A DNA stretch of 64,000 nt from Polaromonas sp. (GTDB taxonomy: Bacteria > Pseudomonadota > Gammaproteobacteria > Burkholderiales > Burkholderiaceae_C). The notes under the pieces are model-generated. The model was not told the DNA's origin. It did no database searches and saw only the letters and a list, made by a program, of their open reading frames with translations. Position numbers and translations under genes: made by a program. Numbering within the stretch: position 1 is the first letter of the stretch; each line of letters begins with the position of its first letter. The stretch covers positions 80,297 through 144,296 of the forward strand of contig NZ_JAUXUP010000007.1 of the NCBI RefSeq assembly GCF_030680935.1, written 5' to 3'. Positions 27,341 to 34,942 of this stretch are shown here, in pieces.

Positions 27341-28456
27341 ATGGCCCTGGTTGTAGCAATCGATGATGACGAGACGATCAGGGAGTTGATTGCCGCGGCC
27401 TTGCGCTTTGAGGGCTACGAAGTGATGGAGGCCGGCAACGGCGCCTCGGGGCTGGCCATGGTGCGTGATTACCGGCCCGACCTGGTGGTCAGTGATGTCA
27501 ACATGCCCGAGATGGACGGCTTTGCCATGTTACAGGCGCTGCGCGCAGATCCGGCCATCCAGGCCACCCCCGTCATCCTGCTGACCTCGCTGCAGGAGCG
27601 CGAACACGTACGCAGTGGCATGACCATAGGCGCCGACGATTACCTGACCAAACCCATTGTTTTCGACGAATTGCGCGAAGCCGCTGCCGCCCAGCTGACC
27701 AAACAATTGATGCGGCAGTCGGCGCAGGCCAAAGCCACCGATACCGCGATTACGGCAGCCCTGGACACCCAGAAAAAACAGCTGGGCCGCCTTTATGAGG
27801 AAAAACTCCTGTCCGAGTTGGGCGACAAATGGCCAACGGCAGAATCGGCGGCAGAGGATTGCAAATTTGCCAATGCTGCGGTGCTGTTTGTGGACGTGGT
27901 CAATTTTTCGGCCTTCACCGAAAAGCTCAGCAGCACCGAGCTGAGCACAGTGGTGCGGCAGTTCTACAACAACGCCGGCGACACGGTTTATCTGTTTGGC
28001 GCCTACCACATGCAGTTTGTGGGCGAGGGCCTGCTGGCCGTGTTTGTGGACAGCACCGACACGGAAACCGTCAACTGCAGCCTGCGGGCGACCCGGGCCG
28101 CACTGGGTTTGATCGATGCCGCGCAGCGCGTACAGGGCTTTCTGGCGAGCCATTTCCCCGGGCGCACACTGCCGCGTTTCGAGGTCAGTGTCGGCCTCAA
28201 CAGCGGCGCTGTCACGCTGGCCCGACTGGAAGACCCGCTGCGCGGCAAATCCCAGATCCTGCCGGTCGGCGACACCGTCAGCGCCGGTGTGCTGCTGCAA
28301 AAACAGGCGCACCAGGCCGGATGGAAAATTGCCGCCAGCGCCAGCCTGCTGCGTGAGGTGGCGGGCTCGGTCCAGACCGGTCGCCGCAAGCGCTTTTCCC
28401 TGCAAGGACGAAGCAGCGCGATGGACGCTGCGGAGCTGCTTGGCCTTTCGCTCTAA
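27341..28456 (+). CDS. Receiver domain fused to a degenerate class III nucleotide cyclase domain
   Basis: 371 residues. Residues 1-125 form a response-regulator receiver (acidic cluster IDDDE, phosphoacceptor Asp52 in VVSDVNMPEMDG, Lys104 in YLTKPI). A coiled linker (125-165) leads to a class III cyclase domain (175-360). The first metal Asp is present (FVDVVNFSAF, Asp185). At the second metal site, 44 residues on, the usual K-x-x-G-D is Q-F-V-G-E (Glu229), and the usual Asn/Arg transition-state residues are not seen in GDTVSAGVLLQK. It may be inactive and act as a phosphorylation-dependent adaptor. It is likely tied to the nitrate regulators by position. Confidence 0.75.
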   Translation: MALVVAIDDDETIRELIAAALRFEGYEVMEAGNGASGLAMVRDYRPDLVVSDVNMPEMDGFAMLQALRADPAIQATPVILLTSLQEREHVRSGMTIGADDYLTKPIVFDELREAAAAQLTKQLMRQSAQAKATDTAITAALDTQKKQLGRLYEEKLLSELGDKWPTAESAAEDCKFANAAVLFVDVVNFSAFTEKLSSTELSTVVRQFYNNAGDTVYLFGAYHMQFVGEGLLAVFVDSTDTETVNCSLRATRAALGLIDAAQRVQGFLASHFPGRTLPRFEVSVGLNSGAVTLARLEDPLRGKSQILPVGDTVSAGVLLQKQAHQAGWKIAASASLLREVAGSVQTGRRKRFSLQGRSSAMDAAELLGLSL

Positions 28457-28520
28457 GCGCTACTGAATTAATAGCTGCTTGCGCCCGTCCGGAAAGGGCC
28501 AAAGCCCGAAAATTCGTTCC
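28457..28520 (+). repeat. Dispersed repeat, copy D
   Basis: GCGCTACTGAATTAATAGCTG, CTTGCGCCCGTCC and GAAAGGGCCAAAGCCCGAAA follow directly after the stop codon of the receiver-cyclase gene, in the gap between two convergent genes. Confidence 0.8.
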
Positions 28521-28563
28521 AGCGGGGACTGCGATCCGGCCCGGGACTCGCTGGACAGGCCCC

Positions 28564-30372
28564 CTATCTTGGCAGGAACAGCAGCCAGTAAACCAGCAGC
28601 CCGTTGAGCAGTATCGACAGCCCCAAGGCGATTTTCCACAGCGCCACGGGATCGCGCTGAATCATGGGACTGGCCGCAGGCGCGATCAACAGCCGCGAGG
28701 CACCGCGTTCGATGGCCAGCAGCAGTTCTTCCGCAGTTTCAAAACGTTGCCGCTTGTCGCGGGCCACGGCCTTGAGCACCACATGGTCGAGCCAGATCGG
28801 CACCTCCGGGTTGTGGCGGCTGGGCGGCCTCGGGTCGCGGTAATAACGCCCCGCCTGATAGGGCAGCACCTCGCCATAGGGCAGCTTGCCGGTGAGCAAC
28901 TGGTACAGGGTGACGCCCAGCGCAAACAAATCGCTCTGCGCGTCGGCCATTTCTTCCGGGCCGTCCTTGCCAACGGCTGCTGCCCGGATGCTGAAACCCC
29001 ATTGCTCGGGGTTGATATAGCTGGGCGTGCCGGCGTGCAGCTTGCGCATGGCCTCAGGCTCGCGCCCGGTCAGCGCCACGCCCAGGTCCAGCACACGCAA
29101 CACGCCATCGTCGCCCTGGTGCAGATTGGCCGGCTTGATGTCACGATGGACCACATGCTGGCGATGCAGCAAACCCAGGGCCGTGGCCGCCTGGGTGGCC
29201 AGCGACAGCGCCTGCGGCAGGCCAAACCGGTGCTGGCGGTCCAGCATTTGCTGCAGGGTCTCGCCGGCATGCCAGTCGTACAGCAGATAAAACGCACCCG
29301 GCTCGCCGCCGCCGGGCAAGCGATCATGAATCTGCACCAGATGGCCGGCGACCCGGGACGAGCGCATGCGCCTGCCCAGCCAGGCTTCGTGCGCCAGCAT
29401 CGCACGCTCCTGCGGGTCATGCGCGCGCGCGGGGTGCAGGGTTTTCAGGGCATACAGCTTGCCGCCCGCCGGCCGGGCTTGCGGGTCTGAGCCTGCAGAG
29501 GGCGGATTCCACCTGACTTGATAAAGCACATTGATGCCGTTGTCGGCCACCGGCGCGGTCACGGTCAAGCCGTCCAGACTGTCACCGACCCTGAGCTTGC
29601 CGGGCACCGGCAAGGCCAGCGCGCGCCGGTTTTCATCGTCCAGGGTGGCGTCCAGCAAACCAAGCACACGCACAACAAGAGCCGTGGCGTTGTCCGCGGA
29701 GCCCGCTGCAATCGCGGCGTCCACCATCTGGCGGCTGATGCGCTGCGCCTGGCCCTCCGGGTTCGGCTGCGCGTCCGCGCCGGCCAGGGCCTGGAGCTTT
29801 TTGTCCGACATCACGTTGTGCACCCCGTCAGAGAGCAGCACAAACACATCGCCAACCTGCAGATCCCCTTGCGTGTAGTCCATCACCAGACGATCTTCCG
29901 CGCCGACGCAGCGCAGCAACTGGTGCCGCAGATCGGGGTGGTCCATCACGTGGTCGGTGGTGAGTTGCGTCATGAGCCCCTCACGCAGCAGGTAGGCGCG
30001 GGTGTCACCCACATGCGCCAGCGCATAGGACTGGCCACGCAGCACCAGGGCCGTCAACGTGGTCAGGCCAAGCGCCGGATGGCGGCGCCGGTTCAGCCCT
30101 GCCAGCCAGGCGTTCTGCGCGCCAATGATGCGGTCCAGCGCCACCGTGGTGTCCCAGGTTTCGGGCGTGCCGTAGTAGTCGCGCACCAGGCTGGTCACGG
30201 TGGTTTGTGCGGCCTCCTTGCCCATGCCCCCGGTGCTGACGCCGTCGGCGATGGCCACGATGGAGCCCATGGCCTCCTGCCCTGCCTCGGGCAGCATGGC
30301 GGCACAAAAATCCTCGTTGACCTCCTTGCGGCCAGCGAGTGTTGCGAATCCAATGTCGATGTCAAAGGCCAT
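28564..30372 (-). CDS. Bifunctional PP2C phosphatase / serine-threonine protein kinase
   Basis: 602 residues. The N-terminal PP2C phosphatase (1-250) has RKEVNEDF, IADGVSTGGMG, HVGDTRAYL, LLSDGVH and SADNATALV. The protein kinase (about 270-560) has LYALKTL (ATP Lys), HRDIKPANL (catalytic loop), LDLGVAL (DFG variant) and AGTPSYINPEQ (activation loop end). One transmembrane helix near the C-terminus (578-598) anchors it in the membrane. I recall the same fusion beside nirB and nitrate transporter genes in Pseudomonas, so a role in nitrate-assimilation control is likely, but its substrate is unknown. The start at 30372 (MAFDIDIGFATL) was chosen over a non-conserved 16-residue extension. It follows the ANTAR-fusion gene by 54 bp. 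Confidence 0.85.
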   Translation of the reverse strand: MAFDIDIGFATLAGRKEVNEDFCAAMLPEAGQEAMGSIVAIADGVSTGGMGKEAAQTTVTSLVRDYYGTPETWDTTVALDRIIGAQNAWLAGLNRRRHPALGLTTLTALVLRGQSYALAHVGDTRAYLLREGLMTQLTTDHVMDHPDLRHQLLRCVGAEDRLVMDYTQGDLQVGDVFVLLSDGVHNVMSDKKLQALAGADAQPNPEGQAQRISRQMVDAAIAAGSADNATALVVRVLGLLDATLDDENRRALALPVPGKLRVGDSLDGLTVTAPVADNGINVLYQVRWNPPSAGSDPQARPAGGKLYALKTLHPARAHDPQERAMLAHEAWLGRRMRSSRVAGHLVQIHDRLPGGGEPGAFYLLYDWHAGETLQQMLDRQHRFGLPQALSLATQAATALGLLHRQHVVHRDIKPANLHQGDDGVLRVLDLGVALTGREPEAMRKLHAGTPSYINPEQWGFSIRAAAVGKDGPEEMADAQSDLFALGVTLYQLLTGKLPYGEVLPYQAGRYYRDPRPPSRHNPEVPIWLDHVVLKAVARDKRQRFETAEELLLAIERGASRLLIAPAASPMIQRDPVALWKIALGLSILLNGLLVYWLLFLPR

Positions 30373-30426
30373 GCACCAAAGCAAGCAATTCTTGCGCCCG
30401 GAAATGGTGCATCGCAGCAATCGCCC

Positions 30427-31698
30427 TCAGCCGACCAGCATCTGCATGCTGCGACCGTAGTGCACGGACAGCTTGTCGAACACATCAAGCAGATCTTCAC
30501 TGGCGGTGGCCACTCGCTCAAGGTCAGCCGCCCCAGGCGCAGTGCCAGCCAGCATCTGCGCCCAGCTCACGGCAGCAGTGTCGAGCAGCGCGCGAATTTC
30601 CTTGCTGCTCAGCGGGATGGTGTTGAGGTAGCCCAGCGCCTCGTCAAAGGCGATGCGGGTTTGCGCCAGGCCCTGCGCATCTGGCGCCATGCCGGCTCGC
30701 GCGCCCAGCATGCCGACCAGCGCGTACTTCGCAAAACGCTGGCTCAGCATGCGCTGGCGCCCGGCCAGGTTGAGCACCTGCAGCGGCGGCATGGCGCCTG
30801 CGCTTTCCAGGCTGCCGGTCAGGCTTTCAGCTTGCTGGAGCAACTGCCCCGCCAGCGCGTCCAGCTGCGACATGGGGCCGGCCGCGGTGGCACCCTGCAG
30901 CATCGGTTTGAGTTGTGACCAGGTGCGCTGAATCTGCGCCAGCAGGTCGCCAAAGGTAGGCTGGGAGAGGTTTTTTCCCAGCGCGGCAAGGTTGGCATCA
31001 ATGCGCATGACCGAGTCTTTCAGCCACACTGGCACCTGCGCGGGTAGCGTGCCGCCCAGTTGCAGCAAGGCCAGTTTGACCAGGCGCTGGGACAACATGC
31101 GCAACTGGCCGGAGCGGTTCACATCTTCGGCAAAACGCGCCGAATGAATGATGTGCTCCGACACCTGGCCCAGCCGCTGGTTGCTGTGCATCGAGGCCGT
31201 GCGCAGCATCTTGAAGGCATCATCGTCGGACACCTCTCTGGCCCGCATCAAAATTCCCTTGGCACGGTCCACCACCTTGCGTTCTTCAAGACGGCTGGCG
31301 ACATCCCGCATTTCCTCGCGCAGTCCCTGTTCGCGTGAGAAACGCGCCTGCGCCAAATGAATGAGTGGCCTCAGGCGCTGCCGGGCGTAACCATTGACCA
31401 CATAGGCATGCACACCTGCCTGCACGGCGCGTGCAATCCTGCCGGCATCCGCGTCGGTGCTGAAAACAATCAGCGGGCGCGGCGAGGTCTCGCCAACAAG
31501 CCCAAGCGCCTTGAAAATCTCCTCGCCGGGAACCGGGTCATCGCAGATCACCACGTCGGGGCTTTGGCGCAGCACCTCCTGCACCAGTTTGCTGCATCCT
31601 TGCAAGGTACCCAGGACCTCGATGCCCACCGCTTCGAGATCGGCCGCAAGTGCATGCGGGCTGCTGGGGCCATTCAAAATTACCAGTGCGGAGGTCAT
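30427..31698 (-). CDS. ANTAR regulator fused to two PilJ-type sensor modules
   Basis: 423 residues. A receiver-like domain (1-125) is followed by an ANTAR domain at about 130-186 (RLEERKVVDRAKGILMRARE, then DDAFKMLRTASMHSNQRLGQ). The C-terminal half carries two sensor-like segments, RSGQLRMLSQR (195-205) and NLAGRQRMLSQR (310-321), each followed by long helices, as in the PilJ N-terminal/NIT-like nitrate-sensor families. No transmembrane helix is seen, so it would sense in the cytoplasm. Klebsiella NasR has the opposite order (sensor first, ANTAR last). It is divergent from nirB, whose leader carries two ANTAR-type hairpins, and is the obvious candidate to act there. Confidence 0.82.
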   Translation of the reverse strand: MTSALVILNGPSSPHALAADLEAVGIEVLGTLQGCSKLVQEVLRQSPDVVICDDPVPGEEIFKALGLVGETSPRPLIVFSTDADAGRIARAVQAGVHAYVVNGYARQRLRPLIHLAQARFSREQGLREEMRDVASRLEERKVVDRAKGILMRAREVSDDDAFKMLRTASMHSNQRLGQVSEHIIHSARFAEDVNRSGQLRMLSQRLVKLALLQLGGTLPAQVPVWLKDSVMRIDANLAALGKNLSQPTFGDLLAQIQRTWSQLKPMLQGATAAGPMSQLDALAGQLLQQAESLTGSLESAGAMPPLQVLNLAGRQRMLSQRFAKYALVGMLGARAGMAPDAQGLAQTRIAFDEALGYLNTIPLSSKEIRALLDTAAVSWAQMLAGTAPGAADLERVATASEDLLDVFDKLSVHYGRSMQMLVG

Positions 31699-31797
31699 AA
31701 AAATCAGGTTTTAAGAGGGAAAGCTGTCTGCAGGGAACGCAAGTCGCACGCCATGCGGCTGGCCGGGACGATAGCACCCGCGACCCGAACCATGATA

Positions 31798-31812
31798 TGG
31801 CACAACTTTTGC
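31798..31812 (+). promoter_or_regulatory. Sigma-54 promoter of the nirBD-nasA operon
   Basis: TGGCAC-AACTT-TTGC matches the -24/-12 consensus exactly. The predicted start is near 31824, at the first base of the ANTAR-type hairpin, giving a ~120-nt leader to the small ORF and ~245 nt to nirB. Confidence 0.85.
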
Positions 31813-31823
31813 GTAGTCATGCA

Positions 31824-31888
31824 TGGGCGTAACGGAGCGCCCAACCTTAGCGAAAGCACTGCGGGTTCTGCGCATAACGACGTGCGTA
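31824..31888 (+). promoter_or_regulatory. Tandem ANTAR-type hexaloop hairpins in the nirB leader
   Basis: P1 (31824-31843) is stem TGGGCGT/GCGCCCA with loop AACGGA. P2 (31869-31888) is stem TGCGCAT/GTGCGTA with loop AACGAC. Both loops have six bases with A1 and G4, and AACG is shared with the nrtA P1 loop. No intrinsic terminator with a T-run follows. Instead come a CGGTC-AGAC-GACCG hairpin and CCTGT-TCA-ACAGG, which overlaps the Shine-Dalgarno of the small ORF at 31945, so the downstream control may be translational or Rho-dependent. Confidence 0.8.
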
Positions 31889-31944
31889 ATGGTGTGCCTC
31901 ATATCGGTCAGACGACCGGCCCCTGTTCAACAGGAGAGAGCATC

Positions 31945-32073
31945 ATGATTTCTACCTCAATTTTTCAAAGCCTATCGGGACTGCGGGCCCTGACCGGCGG
32001 CGCTGCCCCGGCGCGCAGCCGTGGCATGGCGCTTGCGATGACTCCCCTGAACCAATCTGGAGTGACCCGATGA
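31945..32073 (+). CDS. Small leader ORF translationally coupled to nirB (42 aa, unknown)
   Basis: ATG at 31945 is preceded by CAGGAGAGAG, a strong ribosome-binding site, and runs 42 codons (MISTSIFQSLSGLRAL... ends SGVTR). Its stop overlaps the nirB start in ATGA. I do not recognise the product; it is not obviously a membrane protein. It may be a leader peptide that links ribosome flow to nirB, or a small partner protein. The existence of a start with a good SD and the exact 4-bp overlap support real translation. Confidence 0.5.
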   Translation: MISTSIFQSLSGLRALTGGAAPARSRGMALAMTPLNQSGVTR

Positions 32074-34517
32074 AAAAATCAAAACTGGTGATGGTCGGCA
32101 ACGGCATGGCCGGCGTTCGTACCATCGAGGAGCTGCTCAAGGTCGCGCCCGATCTCTACGACATCACCGTTTTCGGCGCAGAGCCCCATCCCAACTACAA
32201 CCGCATTCTGCTCAGCCCGGTGCTGGCGGGCGAACAGACCCTCGACGAGATCGTGCTCAACAGCTGGGATTGGTACAAGGACAACCACATCACGCTGCAC
32301 GCCGGCAAGAAGGTCGTTGAAGTGGACCGCATCAGACGCATCGTACGGGCCGACGATGGCACTGAAGAGGAATACGACCGCCTGCTGATGTGCACAGGCT
32401 CCAACCCTTTCATCCTGCCGATTCCCGGCAAGGACCTGCAAGGCGTGATCGCCTACCGCGACATTGCCGACACCAACGCGATGATTGACGCCTCGGTACG
32501 GTACAAAAATGCCGTGGTCATAGGCGGCGGTCTGCTGGGCCTGGAAGCTGCCAACGGCCTGATGCTGCGCGGCATGGATGTGAGCGTGGTGCACGTCATG
32601 CCCACGCTGATGGAGCGCCAGCTCGACAGCGTGGCCGGCAAGCTGCTGCAGAAGTCGCTGGAAGACCGGGGCCTGAAATTCCTGATGGGCGCGCAGACCC
32701 AGGAGCTGGTGGCCGGCCCGGACGGCCGGGTCAGCGCCATCAAATTCAAGGACGGCACCGAGCTGCCGACCGACCTGGTCGTGATGGCCGTGGGCATACG
32801 CCCGAATACCGAGCTGGCCGAAAAAATGCGCCTGCATTGCAACAAGGGCATCGTCGTCAACGACACCATGCAGACCGTCACCGACGCCCGTATCTACTCG
32901 GTCGGCGAATGCGCGGCACACCGCGGAATTGCCTACGGCCTGGTGGCACCGCTGTTCGAGCAGGCCAAGGTGGCAGCGAATCACCTCGCGCAGTTCGGCA
33001 TTGGGCGCTACACGGGCTCGCTGACCTCTACCAAGCTCAAGGTCACCGGCATCGACCTTTTCAGCGCCGGTGAATTCATGGGTGGCGAGGGTACGGAAGA
33101 AATTGTCATGAGCGACCCGTTCGGCGGCGTCTATAAAAAACTGGTGCTCAAAGACGACAAGCTGATCGGCGCCTGCCTGTACGGCGATACGGTGGACGGC
33201 AGCTATTACTTCAAACTGCTGCGCGATGGCCGCAGCGTGGCGGGCATCCGCGACAAACTGATGTTCGGCGAATCGAATCTAGGCGACGCCGGCCATGAAG
33301 GTCAGAACAAGGCAGCCACGATGGCTGACGACGCCGAAGTATGCGGCTGCAACGGCGTGTGCAAGGGCACCATCGTCAAGGCGATTCGCGAAAAAGGTCT
33401 GTTCACGCTCGATGAGGTGCGCAAACACACCAAGGCCAGCGGCGGCTGCGGCTCATGCACCGGGCTGGTCGAGCAGATCCTGATGTTCACCGCCGGCGGC
33501 GACTACTCGGCCACCCCCAAACTCAAGGCCATGTGCAGCTGCACCGACCATGGGCACCAGGCGGTGCGTGATGCCATCCGCAGCAATAAATTGATGACGA
33601 TTACGGATACCTTCAAATTCATGGACTGGAAGACGCCCAATGGCTGCGCCAGCTGCCGCCCGGCCGTCAACTACTACCTGATCAGCACCTGGCCCAAGGA
33701 GGCCAAGGACGACCCGCAAAGCCGCTACATCAATGAACGCAGCCACGCCAACATCCAGAAAGACGGCACCTACAGCGTGATACCGCGCATGTGGGGCGGC
33801 GAAACCACAGCCAGCGAGCTGCGCCGCATCGCCGATGCGGTGGATAAATACAAGATCCCGACGGTCAAGGTCACCGGTGGCCAACGGATCGATTTGCTCG
33901 GCGTGAAAAAGGAAGACCTGGTCAATGTCTGGAAAGACATCGGCATGCCTTCGGGCCACGCCTACGCCAAGGCGCTGCGTACGGTAAAAACCTGTGTCGG
34001 CAGCGAATGGTGCCGTATGGGCACCCAGGACAGCACCCAGATGGGCAAGGACCTGGAGCGCGCGATGTGGCGCATGTACGCGCCGCACAAGGTCAAGTTC
34101 GCGGTGTCGGGTTGCCCGCGCAACTGCGCCGAATCGGGCATCAAGGACGTGGGCATCATTGGTGTCGATTCCGGCTGGGAGATGTATATCGCTGGCAACG
34201 GTGGCATCAAGACCGAAGTCGCGCACTTCTTCACCAAACTCAAGACCGCCGCCGAAGTCCTCGAGTACACCGGCGCATTTTGCGAGCTGTACCGCCAGGA
34301 AGGCTGGTACCTGGAGCGCACAGTGCACTACGTGAACCGCGTCGGCCTCGACTATGTGAAGAAAAAAATACTTGAAGACCACGAAGGCCGCAAGGCCTTG
34401 TGGGAGCGGCTGCAGTTTGCGCTCGATGGTGAGCCCGACCCGTGGTTTGAACTGAAGGAAGCGGCGGTCGATACCCGGCAGTTCACAAAACTGGAAAGCG
34501 CGGGGCAGGCAGCATGA
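32070..34517 (+). CDS. nirB: Assimilatory nitrite reductase (NADH), large subunit
   Basis: 815-residue flavo-iron-sulfur-siroheme enzyme that reduces nitrite to ammonium in the cytoplasm. The N-terminal FAD/NADH domains start KLVMVGNGMAGVRTIEELL and include VVIGGGLLGLEAANGL. A BFD-like [2Fe-2S] segment is at about 425-480 (CGCNGVCKG ... GGCGSCTGLV). The siroheme/4Fe-4S ligands are TCVGSEWC and SGCPRNC in the C-terminal part. It overlaps the small ORF and nirD by 4 bp each. GGAGTG lies 8 bases before the ATG. Siroheme could come from the cobA enzyme encoded downstream. Confidence 0.97.
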   Translation: MKKSKLVMVGNGMAGVRTIEELLKVAPDLYDITVFGAEPHPNYNRILLSPVLAGEQTLDEIVLNSWDWYKDNHITLHAGKKVVEVDRIRRIVRADDGTEEEYDRLLMCTGSNPFILPIPGKDLQGVIAYRDIADTNAMIDASVRYKNAVVIGGGLLGLEAANGLMLRGMDVSVVHVMPTLMERQLDSVAGKLLQKSLEDRGLKFLMGAQTQELVAGPDGRVSAIKFKDGTELPTDLVVMAVGIRPNTELAEKMRLHCNKGIVVNDTMQTVTDARIYSVGECAAHRGIAYGLVAPLFEQAKVAANHLAQFGIGRYTGSLTSTKLKVTGIDLFSAGEFMGGEGTEEIVMSDPFGGVYKKLVLKDDKLIGACLYGDTVDGSYYFKLLRDGRSVAGIRDKLMFGESNLGDAGHEGQNKAATMADDAEVCGCNGVCKGTIVKAIREKGLFTLDEVRKHTKASGGCGSCTGLVEQILMFTAGGDYSATPKLKAMCSCTDHGHQAVRDAIRSNKLMTITDTFKFMDWKTPNGCASCRPAVNYYLISTWPKEAKDDPQSRYINERSHANIQKDGTYSVIPRMWGGETTASELRRIADAVDKYKIPTVKVTGGQRIDLLGVKKEDLVNVWKDIGMPSGHAYAKALRTVKTCVGSEWCRMGTQDSTQMGKDLERAMWRMYAPHKVKFAVSGCPRNCAESGIKDVGIIGVDSGWEMYIAGNGGIKTEVAHFFTKLKTAAEVLEYTGAFCELYRQEGWYLERTVHYVNRVGLDYVKKKILEDHEGRKALWERLQFALDGEPDPWFELKEAAVDTRQFTKLESAGQAA

Positions 34518-34942
34518 AAACCAATGAATGGACGGTAATTTGCCGGGTGGAAGACATCCCGGTGCTCGGCTCGCGCCGCGTGGCCAGGGCGCAAGGTGTG
34601 GACGTGGCCGTTTTCCGCAACGCCGAAGACCAGGTGTTCGCGTTGCTGGACCGCTGCCCGCACAAGGGCGGTCCGCTGTCGCAGGGCATCGTGTTCGGCA
34701 CCAGCGTGGCCTGCCCGCTGCACAACTGGACCATAGGCCTGGCCGACGGCTGTGCCCAGGGCGCCGATGAAGGTTGCACACCAAAGTTTGCCTGCAAGGT
34801 CGATGACGGGCAGGTCATGCTTGACCCGGCCGAGCTGGCCACGCTCGCCCTGGACCTGGCGGCGCCGCGCGCAGGTCCCTGTGCCTCGACCGGCGCGTTG
34901 GGTGACCAGACTTTCGACGTGCAGGCTCCGCACACTGCGTGA
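34514..34942 (+). CDS. nirD: Assimilatory nitrite reductase, small subunit (Rieske-type)
   Basis: 142-residue NirD. The Rieske fold has both ligand pairs intact: CPHKGGPL (Cys, His) and ACPLHNW (Cys, His), so it could bind a [2Fe-2S] cluster, which some NirD proteins have lost. It is somewhat longer than the usual ~110 residues, with a C-terminal tail. It overlaps nirB by 4 bp and nasA by 1 bp (TGATG). Confidence 0.93.
   Translation: MKTNEWTVICRVEDIPVLGSRRVARAQGVDVAVFRNAEDQVFALLDRCPHKGGPLSQGIVFGTSVACPLHNWTIGLADGCAQGADEGCTPKFACKVDDGQVMLDPAELATLALDLAAPRAGPCASTGALGDQTFDVQAPHTA

Noticed and set aside
30385..30399. Sigma-54-like GGGCGC-N5-TTGC on the minus strand before the PP2C/kinase gene
   Set aside because: Two mismatches in the -24 box, and the predicted start would coincide with the ATG. 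The gene is more likely read through from the ANTAR-fusion gene.
31421..31435. TGCAC-N5-GTGCA dyad inside the ANTAR-fusion gene, possible NtrC site for nirB
   Set aside because: Spacing between half sites is two bases short of the NtrC geometry, and it lies ~365 bp upstream within a coding region.
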